A stretch of DNA of 14,637 nucleotides from positions 1-14,637 of the forward strand of contig CAMPIL010000046.1 in NCBI GenBank assembly GCA_946886375.1, read 5' to 3'. Below the pieces are notes generated by a model. It was not told the DNA's origin. It ran no database searches and worked only from the letters and a program-made list of their open reading frames with translations. Every line of letters starts with the position of its first letter. Position 1 is the stretch's first letter. Shown here in pieces: positions 6,716 to 13,849 of the stretch. The position numbers and the translations under genes are program-made. Source of the DNA: an uncultured Phycisphaerales bacterium (GTDB lineage: Bacteria > Planctomycetota > Phycisphaerae > Phycisphaerales > SM1A02).

Positions 6716-7708
6716 TCAGAGTTCCTCGGCGTCCAGGCGCGACAGCACCAGGTCGAGCCGGTGCACGCGATGCGTGAAATCGCTGCGCAGCCGTTGCGGC
6801 CTCTTCACGCAGCGCGGCCAGAGATACCGCCACATCCAGTAATTATTGTCGATCGTGTAGGCGTGAAAACCCGCATCAATCAGCGGCTGGAGCACATCAA
6901 TCGGGCGGCGGGACGGATCGGCCCACCACTGGGGCGACAACTCCACGAGAATTTCCAGATCGCGCCGGCCATGGCGGATGATCGAGCACATTCCCGCAAG
7001 CACCTGATCTTCCGCGCCTTCGACATCGATCTTGATCAGCCTTGCCCGGCTGAACTCATCGGATTGAAGCAGATCGTCGATGGGCTGGGAGGGAACTTGC
7101 GCCTGCGCGTGCATGCCGCGACGCTGAATGGTGGAGGTCAGGCCGGTGTTGTGCCGTGGTCCGCTGTACACGTCGATGAAGCCCGGCTGGGCCGCTGCCG
7201 CGCAATTGATGGCCCGCACGCGATCGCAGACATCGTTCATGGCGATGGTTTCGCGCAGCGCCTCAAACACCGCAGGCGACGCTTCCACCGCAACAACGCG
7301 GCCCGAGTCGCCGACGGCGCGCGATGCGAGAATTGAGTAGTACCCGATGTTCGCGCCCACATCGACGAACACATCGCCCTTGGAAAGGCGGCTGGAGATG
7401 AACGCGGTCAGGTCCGGCTCCCACTCGCCGAAAATCCATAAATACAGTTGGATCAAGTCGGGCGGGTGACACCGGAAGCGGCTGCCGCGCGCATCAAACA
7501 CATCCACCTGAATGGGGTTTCGGATCATCAGGCGGATGCGCAGCAAGATGAAGATGACGCCGAAGGCAGGCAGCATGAGCGCGGCGCGGATGATCTTCTG
7601 CACAGGCGACAGGGCGGTGCGCCCGGAAGCGGCCATGCGGATCCACGCGCGCAGCGGCGACATGACCGCCATCGTCGCCCGATTGATTGCGGCAGCGAAG
7701 AGTCTCAT
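6716..7708 (-). CDS. FkbM family methyltransferase
   Basis: The 330-residue protein is an S-adenosylmethionine-dependent methyltransferase of the FkbM type, which O-methylates sugars or other small groups. Motif I is 'VFVDVGANIGYYSILASRAV' at 113-132 and the acidic strand after it is 'VVAVEASP' at 138-145. The family signature 'LIKIDVEGAEDQVLAGM' is at 224-240 and 'EILVELSPQWW' at 252-262. A hydrophobic segment at about 41-61 ('RAALMLPAFGVIFILLRIRL') could anchor it to the inner membrane. I chose the ATG at 7708 because a longer reading starting at 7813 would overlap the upstream glycosyltransferase by about 100 bases. With this start the two genes are only two bases apart, so they are translationally coupled and probably act on the same glycan or polyprenyl-linked sugar. 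Confidence 0.88.
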   Translation of the reverse strand: MRLFAAAINRATMAVMSPLRAWIRMAASGRTALSPVQKIIRAALMLPAFGVIFILLRIRLMIRNPIQVDVFDARGSRFRCHPPDLIQLYLWIFGEWEPDLTAFISSRLSKGDVFVDVGANIGYYSILASRAVGDSGRVVAVEASPAVFEALRETIAMNDVCDRVRAINCAAAAQPGFIDVYSGPRHNTGLTSTIQRRGMHAQAQVPSQPIDDLLQSDEFSRARLIKIDVEGAEDQVLAGMCSIIRHGRRDLEILVELSPQWWADPSRRPIDVLQPLIDAGFHAYTIDNNYWMWRYLWPRCVKRPQRLRSDFTHRVHRLDLVLSRLDAEEL

Positions 7709-7710
7709 CG

Positions 7711-8466
7711 TTACGCGCCCCGGCGCAAGTACTTCCAGTGGATGCGCAGCAGGTTGAAGCCGACTTTGAACCAGTCGCTGGCCTTGAGTTTGGAGCCGGC
7801 GACGTCGCGCCACTGCATCAGCGGGTATTCATAGATGATCTCGCGGACCGGCGGCAGGCTGCCGTCGCGACGTGCCTGCACTTCGCGCGCGATCATCTCC
7901 ACATCGAAAATCCACCCGCCGATGAACGGCTCCTGCAGACGCCGGATGAAGCCGTCGCTCACGCGGAACATTTTTGCGCCGCACTGCGTGTCGTAAATGC
8001 CCACGCCCAGGGCAGCGGCCGCGGCGGTGGCGAAGATGCGGCCAAGATAGTGCCGGGCCAGTTTGCGATGCACGTTCCGGCCCAGAAGGTTCACGCGCGA
8101 GCCGAACACCATCTGAATTTCCGGCCGCTGATCCAGCAATTCCATGAACGCATGAATATCCTGCAATGGCGTGGCGAGGTCGGCGTCCCAGAAGCCCACG
8201 TAGTCCGGCCGCATCTGGCACGCGGCAAGCAATCCGTGACGCACCGCCTCAGCCTTGCCGGAGTTCTTCGGCATGTCGTGCACAAGCATCTTTTGCGAAT
8301 TGGACCGGTGCATGTCCTGAAGCACATCCATCGTGCGGTCCTTGCTGCCATCGTTGACGAACAGCAGTTGGACGTTGCACTGGGTTCGCGCGAACTCGCT
8401 GAATGCCTTGACATCCAGGCGCGTCGCCTCGTTGTAGCAGGGAATGATGACGATCGACCGGGACAT
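7711..8466 (-). CDS. GT2 glycosyltransferase, dolichyl/polyprenyl-phosphate sugar synthase type
   Basis: The 251-residue GT-A fold enzyme resembles dolichyl-phosphate glucose/mannose synthases, which load a sugar on a polyprenyl phosphate at the inner membrane face. Motifs: 'VIIPCYNEATRL' 6-17, 'FVNDGSKDRT' 36-45 (donor binding), 'NSGKAEAVRHGL' 68-79, the metal-binding 'DADLATP' 94-100, 'GSRVNLLGR' 122-130, 'DTQCGAKMFR' 159-168 and 'GGWIFDVEMIA' 183-193. There is no C-terminal membrane domain, so it is the short soluble or peripheral form. It overlaps nothing and ends two bases before the FkbM gene, making a pair. No ribosome binding site is evident before its ATG. The donor and product are unknown. 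Confidence 0.9.
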   Translation of the reverse strand: MSRSIVIIPCYNEATRLDVKAFSEFARTQCNVQLLFVNDGSKDRTMDVLQDMHRSNSQKMLVHDMPKNSGKAEAVRHGLLAACQMRPDYVGFWDADLATPLQDIHAFMELLDQRPEIQMVFGSRVNLLGRNVHRKLARHYLGRIFATAAAAALGVGIYDTQCGAKMFRVSDGFIRRLQEPFIGGWIFDVEMIAREVQARRDGSLPPVREIIYEYPLMQWRDVAGSKLKASDWFKVGFNLLRIHWKYLRRGA

Positions 8467-8543
8467 TGCTTGCAGGGTTATCGGCAGTTTGGACGGGCGG
8501 CGTTTGCGGCGGGCGATCGCCAGCCTTGAACCACAGACATTAC

Positions 8544-8562
8544 CTCGGATTACACTCGGATT
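8544..8562. promoter_or_regulatory. Tandem CTCGGATT repeat upstream of the GT2 gene
   Basis: CTCGGATT occurs at 8544-8551 and 8555-8562, an 11-base period that would put both copies on one face of the helix, about 80-95 bases upstream of the GT2 start and inside the 119-base gap after hemW. It could be an operator, or chance; there is no recognisable promoter beside it. Confidence 0.25.
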
Positions 8563-8585
8563 GGGGCGATGGTTCGTCGCTGCGG

Positions 8586-9827
8586 CTAAATCAAGTCCGC
8601 CAGAACGGCGTCGGCCAGCATCAGGCCGCGCGAATGCAGCCGCAGCCGGCCGCAGGCAATTTCCAGCAGCCCGGCTTTCAGGTGACGATCGATGGCGGCT
8701 CGCCGCGCCTCGGCCCGTTGGCCTCGTGCGAGCAGCGCATCCAACTGCCCGGTGTCGATTCCCTGGACCAGGCGCAGACCGAGCATGAACTGTTCGCCGA
8801 TGCGACCGTCATCATCCAGCCGCTCCACATCGCACACGGCGGGAAACGGGCCAGCCTCCAGATACTCGCCCAATCGTGCGATGTTCTTCCAGCGCAGTCC
8901 GTCAACGTGGCCGGAGGCGCTGGTCCCCAGCGGCCACCAGTTTTCGTTTTGCCAATACACCATGTTGTGCTGGCACTGCTTGCCGAGCCGGGCCCAGTTG
9001 CTGATTTCGTAATGATGAAAGCCCGCAGCGGACAATCGATCGATCGCCGCCTGGTACATCTGCGCTTCAAGGTCCTGTTCGCAGGGTGAAATCCGGCCGG
9101 CCCGCATCTTCACGGTCAGCGGCGTGTTGGGTTCGAACACAAGACCGTAGCAACTCAGATGCGAGGGCGCAAGCGAGAGCGCCTCATCCACATCGGCCAC
9201 CCACTCCGCAAGCGATTGACCGGGGATCGCGAAAATGAGATCGAGATTGATATTGTCGATGCCGGCGGCGCGCGAGATTGCCACGCTCCGATGCACGTTC
9301 GCCGGATCGTGCCAGCGCTCCAGCGTTTTCAGATGCGCGGGATTGAACGATTGGCAGCCGATGCTCAAGCGATTGACGCCGCCTTCGCGGAGTACGGCCG
9401 CGAGTTCATCGGTCAGGGTTTCGGGGTTGCATTCGACCGTGAATTCGCCGTGCTCGGCAACGGGCATGTGGCGATTCATGGCTGCGAGAAGTTTTCGCCA
9501 CAAAGCCGGCGGAAGCAGCGTGGGCGTTCCCCCGCCGACGAAGACGGTTTTCAGCGGCGGGTTCAAGAATCGGGTGACTGCCTCAATTTCCGCGATCAAT
9601 CGATCGACATATTCTGCCTGCCGGTCTCGAGTGTCGACGATGCTGTAGAAGTCGCAGTAGTGACACTTATGAAAGCAGAAAGGCATGTGCACGTAGGCTG
9701 ATTGAACCGACGGACGACCTGATTCCCCCAGCCCGCACTCAAGGACGGTGATTCGCTGATTTTTCTGTTGGACATCGCGCCCGGAGTTGGTAATCTGGGC
9801 AAGAGTCGATTTGGAGAAGGTCGGCAT
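8586..9827 (-). CDS. hemW: HemW, radical SAM heme chaperone (CPO III-like)
   Basis: The 413-residue protein is of the HemW type, formerly annotated as oxygen-independent coproporphyrinogen III oxidase; family members bind heme and a 4Fe-4S cluster and are proposed to deliver heme to respiratory proteins. The radical SAM signature is 'YVHMPFCFHKCHYCDF' at 45-60 (C51, C55, C58). It is followed by 'TVFVGGGTPTLLP' 94-106, 'EFTVECNPETLTDE' 128-141, 'GVNRLSIGCQSFNP' 150-163, 'INLDLIFAIPGQS' 193-205, 'HYEISNWAR' 272-280, 'GTSASGHVDGLRW' 301-313 and a C-terminal winged-helix-like part. The fourth cysteine position after CxxxCxxC that marks true HemN (CxxxCxxCxC) is Phe (F60), as in HemW. About 43 residues precede the conserved start, longer than usual. 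It is divergent from the FHA gene. Confidence 0.93.
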   Translation of the reverse strand: MPTFSKSTLAQITNSGRDVQQKNQRITVLECGLGESGRPSVQSAYVHMPFCFHKCHYCDFYSIVDTRDRQAEYVDRLIAEIEAVTRFLNPPLKTVFVGGGTPTLLPPALWRKLLAAMNRHMPVAEHGEFTVECNPETLTDELAAVLREGGVNRLSIGCQSFNPAHLKTLERWHDPANVHRSVAISRAAGIDNINLDLIFAIPGQSLAEWVADVDEALSLAPSHLSCYGLVFEPNTPLTVKMRAGRISPCEQDLEAQMYQAAIDRLSAAGFHHYEISNWARLGKQCQHNMVYWQNENWWPLGTSASGHVDGLRWKNIARLGEYLEAGPFPAVCDVERLDDDGRIGEQFMLGLRLVQGIDTGQLDALLARGQRAEARRAAIDRHLKAGLLEIACGRLRLHSRGLMLADAVLADLI

Positions 9828-9917
9828 CAGTGCCCCGGGTGGGCAGGAGGAGGACAAGGTCGCAGCGGGTCTGGTCAACACCCGTTGATGATAGCCCTTT
9901 GGTCCCCGTGTTCTTGG

Positions 9918-9923
9918 AAAGGA
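9918..9923 (+). promoter_or_regulatory. Ribosome binding site deciding the FHA start
   Basis: AAAGGA lies five bases before the ATG at 9929. A longer reading from 9830 would add 33 basic residues unlike an FHA domain, so 9929 is preferred. Confidence 0.65.
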
Positions 9924-9928
9924 CTCCC

Positions 9929-10312
9929 ATGAGCATCGTGCTGGTGATGCAGGCAAACGACGGCAACGAGCGGGCCTTTCCGGTGCATAAGCCCACTCTT
10001 GTCATCGGACGCGAAACCTCATGCGACGTGCGCGTGCCCGTGCCCACCGTTTCGCAAAAGCATTGCCAGATCACGCTCGACGGGGATGAACTGAAACTGA
10101 CCGATCTTCAATCGGAGCGGGGCACGTTTCACAACGGCAACAGGGTGCAGGAGGCGCTGCTCTCGCACGAGGACAAACTCACCGTGGGGCCGGTGACGTT
10201 CGTGGTGAGGGTGCAGCGCGATGTGGCGGCGCTCGATGGCCAGCCGCCGGAAATCGTGATCGAGCGACAGCCGCAGTCCAATACTTTTTCCGACCATTCC
10301 GGCGCGAGTTGA
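9929..10312 (+). CDS. Single FHA-domain protein
   Basis: The 127-residue protein is almost entirely one forkhead-associated domain, a phosphothreonine-peptide binding module. Key features are 'PTLVIGRETSCDVRVP' (22-37, with the G27-R28 loop), 'VSQKHCQI' (41-48, with the S42 and H45 positions that contact phosphothreonine and stabilise the fold) and 'SERGTFHNGNRV' (62-73, including the TFxNG turn). A short hydrophilic tail follows ('PEIVIERQPQSNTFSDHSG', 107-125). With no catalytic or membrane part, it probably acts as an adaptor in Ser/Thr kinase signalling, which is abundant in Planctomycetota; no kinase is in the window. The start is set by AAAGGA five bases upstream. It is divergent from hemW and convergent with the small zinc-ribbon gene. 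Confidence 0.9.
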   Translation: MSIVLVMQANDGNERAFPVHKPTLVIGRETSCDVRVPVPTVSQKHCQITLDGDELKLTDLQSERGTFHNGNRVQEALLSHEDKLTVGPVTFVVRVQRDVAALDGQPPEIVIERQPQSNTFSDHSGAS

Positions 10313-10337
10313 AGCCGCAGGGTCCGGATGATCCGGT

Positions 10338-10520
10338 TTACGCCGCTTCGCCTGCGGCGGGCGGCTGGACAGCCGGCTCATCCTTGGACTTGCTCTCGGG
10401 GATGCGGATGTTGATGCCGCAGCTGCGGCAGCGAACCAGTTTGCCCCGCGCATGACCGGGCACAGCCAACACGCGCTTGCACGCCAGGTTCGGGCACATG
10501 ATTCGAATGACGTTTTCCAT
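10338..10520 (-). CDS. Small zinc-ribbon protein (60 residues)
   Basis: The frame encodes 'MENVIRIMCPNLACKRVLAV' and a further 40 residues. Four cysteines, C9, C14, C31 and C34 ('CRSCG'), form a zinc-ribbon-like pair with an unusual C-x4-C first knuckle; 'PGHARGKLVRCRSCG' is a conserved-looking block. The C-terminus is Lys/Glu then Ala/Pro-rich and probably disordered. Short proteins of this pattern occur, as I recall, widely in Planctomycetota, sometimes as the N-terminal module of larger proteins. Function unknown: a metal-binding adaptor or nucleic-acid contact is possible. I chose the ATG at 10520 because upstream in-frame residues are Arg-rich and unlike the family. It is convergent with the FHA gene (25 bases) and divergent from purA. 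Confidence 0.75.
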   Translation of the reverse strand: MENVIRIMCPNLACKRVLAVPGHARGKLVRCRSCGINIRIPESKSKDEPAVQPPAAGEAA

Positions 10521-10602
10521 TGACACCGCCGGTCTCCGTCGTGGATGTTGAACTGTGCGGATGATGCGAGCAGTGGTCTTATCGGCACGGGGCGCGGGCG
10601 AC

Positions 10603-10635
10603 TTGACGACAGCACGGCGGTGCGGCTGATATAGT
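10603..10635 (+). promoter_or_regulatory. Candidate purA promoter with extended -10
   Basis: TATAGT at 10630-10635 is preceded by TG at 10627-10628 with one base between, an extended -10 pattern. TTGACG at 10603-10608 matches a -35 box but the 21-base spacing is too long for ideal use, so the extended -10 probably carries the activity. Transcription would begin near 10642, giving an untranslated leader of about 60 bases before purA. Confidence 0.45.
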
Positions 10636-10702
10636 GATCCATTGGCACGCCCTGAAGCCCGATGAGCCGGACGCCGCGCGCCGAACCACCACACGCAATC
10701 TC

Positions 10703-12052
10703 ATGCACCTCAGCACCGATAACAACCGACCTCGTCCACGAAACGGCCGCCATACTGCCGTGGTCGGCATGCAATGGGGCGATGAAGGCAAAGGCAAGAT
10801 CGTCGACCTGCTCACCTCGCGCCACGATGTGATCGTGCGTTACAACGGCGGGGCCAACGCCGGCCACACCGTCGTGGTGGGCGATCAGAAATACGCGGTG
10901 CACCTGATTCCGGCAGGCATCTTTTATCCCGACAAAGTCTGCGTGATCGGCAACGGCGTGGTGGTTGATCCCATCAAACTCCTCGAGGAAATGGAAGGTC
11001 TGCGCGCCCGCAACATCGAGGTCGGCGACAACCTGCGCGTGTCGGATCGCGCCCATGTCGTCATGCCGTATCACAAGGATCACGATGCCGCCCTGGAGCG
11101 CGTGCTTTCCAGCGACGTGAACGGCGGAGCCGACCTGTCCATCGGCACGACCAAGCGCGGCATCGGGCCGGCGTATGCGGACAAGGTCCATCGCTCCACC
11201 GCCATCCGCATGGGCGACCTGCTCAACCGCGAACTGCTGCACGCCAAGTTGAAGGTGATTTGCGCGATTCGCACCAAGGAACTCGCAGCGCTGGGCGTGG
11301 ACGCGCCGCCGCTGAACGCCGATGCGCTCACAGCACAATTTTCCGCGCTCGGCCGGCGGCTGGCTCCGCACATCACCGACACCGCCTACCTGCTGCACGA
11401 TTACCTGATGGAGGATCGCTCCATCCTCTTCGAGGGCGCGAACGCCTGCTTGCTGGATATCGACCACGGAACGTATCCGTACGTCACCAGTTCCAACTGT
11501 TCGACGCTGGGCATTCCCGCAGGCACGGGCGTGCCGGGATCGTACATCGGCCGCGTGCTTGGAATCATGAAGGCGTATTCCACGCGCGTTGGTGCCGGCC
11601 CCTTCCCCACCGAGCAACTCAATGAGACTGGCGACCGCATCCGCGAGCGCGGGCATGAATACGGCACCACCACCGGTCGGCCGCGCCGCTGCGGCTGGCT
11701 GGACCTGGTCGCGGTGCGCTACTCCACCATGATCTGCGGCGCGACCGGGCTGGCGTGCATGCTGCTGGATGTGCTGTCGGGCTTTGATGAACTGAAAATC
11801 TGCACGTACTACCGATTGCCCAACGGCAGCATCACCGAGCGCTTCATTCCCGACGCCTTCCGACTTGCCAACGTCGAACCGATCTACGAGACATTGCCAG
11901 GTTGGTCCGAAGAAATCGATGACGCGACCGATCGCGCGAACCTGCCCGCCAACGCGCAGCGGTATCTGGAGCGGATCGAGGACATCCTCGGACTGCCGGT
12001 CGAGATCGTCAGCGTGGGACCAGAACGCACGCAAACACTGGTGGAAGTGTGA
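10703..12052 (+). CDS. purA: Adenylosuccinate synthetase
   Basis: This cytoplasmic enzyme joins IMP and aspartate using GTP, the first committed step to AMP. The 449-residue product is slightly longer than the E. coli enzyme because of about 14 extra N-terminal residues. Motifs: 'GMQWGDEGKGK' 22-32 (phosphate loop, catalytic D27), 'YNGGANAGHT' 47-56 (catalytic H55), 'GNGVVVDP' 83-90, 'IGTTKRGIGPAYADK' 147-161, 'LFEGANACLLDIDHGTYPYV' 242-261, 'STRVGAGPFPTE' 293-304 and 'TGRPRRCGWLDLVAVRY' 324-340. The 'GANAC' segment replaces the bacterial consensus GAQGT and resembles the eukaryotic form. The start is the ATG at 10703; a GTG at 10634 would lie inside the candidate promoter. It heads a plus-strand pair with uppS, with an 82-base gap. 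Confidence 0.95.
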   Translation: MHLSTDNNRPRPRNGRHTAVVGMQWGDEGKGKIVDLLTSRHDVIVRYNGGANAGHTVVVGDQKYAVHLIPAGIFYPDKVCVIGNGVVVDPIKLLEEMEGLRARNIEVGDNLRVSDRAHVVMPYHKDHDAALERVLSSDVNGGADLSIGTTKRGIGPAYADKVHRSTAIRMGDLLNRELLHAKLKVICAIRTKELAALGVDAPPLNADALTAQFSALGRRLAPHITDTAYLLHDYLMEDRSILFEGANACLLDIDHGTYPYVTSSNCSTLGIPAGTGVPGSYIGRVLGIMKAYSTRVGAGPFPTEQLNETGDRIRERGHEYGTTTGRPRRCGWLDLVAVRYSTMICGATGLACMLLDVLSGFDELKICTYYRLPNGSITERFIPDAFRLANVEPIYETLPGWSEEIDDATDRANLPANAQRYLERIEDILGLPVEIVSVGPERTQTLVEV

Positions 12053-12068
12053 TGTCACGGCCGATTGC

Positions 12069-12097
12069 CGCTTGGGCCGGACCGCGTCACGCAAGCG
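12069..12097 (+). terminator. Hairpin downstream of purA
   Basis: CGCTTG 12069-12074 pairs with CAAGCG 12092-12097, and an inner GCG-TCA-CGC (12084-12092) offers an alternative small stem. No T-run follows, so termination or attenuation before uppS is uncertain. The segment GGACCGCGTCACGCAA (12079-12094) recurs with one change at 12922-12937 after uppS. Confidence 0.35.
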
Positions 12098-12134
12098 AAC
12101 CTTCACCGTCTGAGCGGTGTACCATAGATTCGCG

Positions 12135-12899
12135 ATGACGCAGACCTCCGCCCGGCCGACATTCACTGACCTGGACGTGCCCGTGGAAAAGCGGCCGCGC
12201 CATATCGCCATCATCATGGACGGCAACGGCCGGTGGGCGGTGGAGCGGAACCAGCCTCGCGTCGCGGGTCATCGCGCTGGGGCGCGCTCGGTGCGCGACA
12301 TCGTCACCGAATGCGCCAAACTCGGCATCAAGGCGCTGACGCTCTATTCCTTCTCGATCGAAAACTGGAAGCGGCCGGCCACCGAAGTGGACGCGCTCAT
12401 GAGCCTGTACCTGGAGTACCTGGCCAAGGAGCGGCAGGAACTTCTGGACAACAACGTGCGGTTCATTCAGATCGGCCGGCGGGAAGGACTGCCGGAGAAC
12501 GTGCTGCGCGCGATGGATGAAACAATCGCCGCGACCGCGCACTGCACGGGACTGACGCTCGCGCTGGCCTTGAACTACGGTTCCCGCAGCGAGATCACCG
12601 ACGCCGTTCGCGCGATTGCGCGCAAGGTGAAGAGTGGACAGATCGCGCCGGAAGCGATTGACGAATCGGTCATCAGCAATCACCTGTACACCGCGGGTTT
12701 GCCCGATCCGGACCTGCTGATCCGCACCGCAGGCGAATTGCGCGTCTCCAACTACCTCTTGTGGCAGATCAGTTACGCGGAGATTCACGTGAGCAAGCGC
12801 CACTGGCCAGATTTCCGAGTGGGCGACCTGCACGAGGCCATTCGCGATTACGCGGGGCGCAATCGCCGATTCGGCGCACTGGACGAAACCAACTCGTAG
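12135..12899 (+). CDS. uppS: Isoprenyl transferase (undecaprenyl diphosphate synthase type)
   Basis: This cis-prenyltransferase extends farnesyl diphosphate with isopentenyl diphosphate to the C55 carrier lipid for peptidoglycan and surface polysaccharides, at the inner face of the membrane. The 254-residue protein has the family motifs: 'HIAIIMDGNGRWA' 23-35 (catalytic D29), 'GHRAGARSVRDIV' 45-57, 'TLYSFSIENWKRP' 69-81, 'LNYGSRSEI' 146-154 and 'DPDLLIRTAGELRVSNYLLW' 191-210 followed by 'ISYAEIH'. The Arg-x-x-x-Arg pair that binds the isopentenyl diphosphate is present (R197, R203). 'RTAGE' replaces the common RTSGE or RTGGE. I prefer the ATG at 12135; a GTG at 12117 would add six residues. 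Its product supports the glycosyltransferases elsewhere in the window. Confidence 0.93.
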   Translation: MTQTSARPTFTDLDVPVEKRPRHIAIIMDGNGRWAVERNQPRVAGHRAGARSVRDIVTECAKLGIKALTLYSFSIENWKRPATEVDALMSLYLEYLAKERQELLDNNVRFIQIGRREGLPENVLRAMDETIAATAHCTGLTLALALNYGSRSEITDAVRAIARKVKSGQIAPEAIDESVISNHLYTAGLPDPDLLIRTAGELRVSNYLLWQISYAEIHVSKRHWPDFRVGDLHEAIRDYAGRNRRFGALDETNS

Positions 12900-12913
12900 T
12901 CCGCCACTTTCGA

Positions 12914-12948
12914 CTGAGCGCGGACTGCGTCACGCAACCTGCGCTCAG
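12914..12948. terminator. Nested hairpin between convergent uppS and outer-membrane gene
   Basis: The outer arms CTGAGCGC 12914-12921 and GCGCTCAG 12941-12948 are fully complementary, and inside them TGCG 12926-12929 pairs with CGCA 12933-12936. It lies 14 bases after the uppS stop and 17 bases from the end of the converging gene, a usual place for a bidirectional terminator. There is no clear T-run on either side. Confidence 0.55.
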
Positions 12949-12965
12949 CCGCGAATGACGATCAC

Positions 12966-13802
12966 TCAAAACGAAATTCGCGCCCCCAGCCCCACGATGA
13001 ATTCGGTTTCCGCGCGGTGCTCCAGATTCTGATGAACGGGAATCATGATCGTGGCATCCACAGTGAAGGTGCGCGATTCGTACATCAATCCGGGCGAAAC
13101 GAAGATTTCATCGTCGCCGTTGATATCGTAAAACACGTTCAACTCCGCCACGCCGTAGAGCGCGCTGGAGGAATCGGTGGTGTACTGGGCGGGCGTGAAG
13201 CGGAACAGGTACGATGCGTCACAGCGGAGACTGTCGGAAAATCTGGTTTCCCCGTCGCCCGTGTAGAACTCGTACAGGAAACTGGCGTTGAACCCATGCC
13301 GGCCAAGCACTGCGGAAAACACGGCGCCGACCAGGGGATCCCACGCGTCCTGCGAAGCGTCCATGGCAAACTCGCTGTTGCCGGGTATTTGAAGCCCCCC
13401 CATCAGGCTCAGGCGGATGGTTTCCGTGGGCGCAATGTCGTTCTGAAATACGCGGAACTTCACCAGCGCAAGGCTGTCCGCAATCGCCAGGTCGTCATCA
13501 TCGCCCGGCGTGGCCAGATCAAGATGACTATACACAACCGGCACATCGAACTGGAGCGAAAGGTTGTAGGTGAGCCCATAGGCGATTTGCGTGAGTGCGA
13601 TGAATTCCTGTGCTCCAAGGTCGCCGGTGTTTGGGTCGCCGCCGCGCTCTCGATAGAGGAGCATTTCATGAAACACTCCGGTGCCGGTGGAAGGCTGCAT
13701 CGCGCCTGGCGCGATGATTGGTGTTTGCGCGCCCGCTGGTTCGCCCGCTGCGATGGCGATGGCCGCCGTGCTCACCCACACACCCATATGACGAATGCGC
13801 AT
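12966..13802 (-). CDS. Putative outer-membrane beta-barrel protein
   Basis: The 278-residue product begins with a classical signal peptide ('MRIRHMGVWVSTAAIAIAAG' then a likely cleavage after AGA at about residue 25). The mature part has alternating hydrophobic/polar strands separated by acidic loops ('LSLQFDVPVVYSHLDL', 'ALYGVAELNVFYDI', 'IFVSPGLMYESRTFTVDATI') and ends in 'FIVGLGARISF', an aromatic C-terminal residue typical of the outer-membrane insertion signal. The overall pattern resembles the 'transporter' family of small outer-membrane barrels (the phenol meta-degradation MetA-like group), but I cannot assign a substrate. The start at 13802 is set by a strong AAGGAG. It is 105 bases downstream of the HMA lipoprotein gene, separated by a strong hairpin, and may be part of the same envelope unit. 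Confidence 0.75.
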   Translation of the reverse strand: MRIRHMGVWVSTAAIAIAAGEPAGAQTPIIAPGAMQPSTGTGVFHEMLLYRERGGDPNTGDLGAQEFIALTQIAYGLTYNLSLQFDVPVVYSHLDLATPGDDDDLAIADSLALVKFRVFQNDIAPTETIRLSLMGGLQIPGNSEFAMDASQDAWDPLVGAVFSAVLGRHGFNASFLYEFYTGDGETRFSDSLRCDASYLFRFTPAQYTTDSSSALYGVAELNVFYDINGDDEIFVSPGLMYESRTFTVDATIMIPVHQNLEHRAETEFIVGLGARISF

Positions 13803-13809
13803 TTCAATT

Positions 13810-13815
13810 CTCCTT
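13810..13815 (-). promoter_or_regulatory. Strong ribosome binding site of the outer-membrane gene
   Basis: AAGGAG on the minus strand lies seven bases before the ATG at 13802, one of the best sites in a window where most are weak. It rules out the longer reading from 13835. Confidence 0.75.
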
Positions 13816-13849
13816 GAGCACGTTTGATCTGACATAGCCGGAAAGCGGA

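Noticed and set aside
7709..7813. Longer N-terminus for the FkbM gene starting at 7813
   Set aside because: It would overlap the GT2 gene by about 100 bases and adds an Arg/Gln-rich segment unlike the family; the ATG at 7708 follows the GT2 stop by two bases.
8512..8521. GGCGATCGCC palindrome, resembling the HIP1 octamer of cyanobacteria
   Set aside because: I noted only this single copy, in a GC-rich sequence; nothing else suggests a cyanobacterium.
7687..8529. 280-codon open frame antisense to the GT2 gene
   Set aside because: The opposite strand encodes a complete GT2 enzyme; this frame has no recognisable domain.
10634..10702. GTG start at 10634 for PurA
   Set aside because: It falls on the candidate -10 box and adds 23 Arg/Thr-rich residues not seen in the family.
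10019..12226. 735-codon open frame antisense to purA and the FHA gene
   Set aside because: It covers purA with its full set of motifs, and its translation is His/Val/Asp-rich with no family features, the usual mirror of GC-rich coding sequence.
12087..12833. 248-codon open frame antisense to uppS
   Set aside because: Shadow of a well-conserved gene with all UppS motifs.
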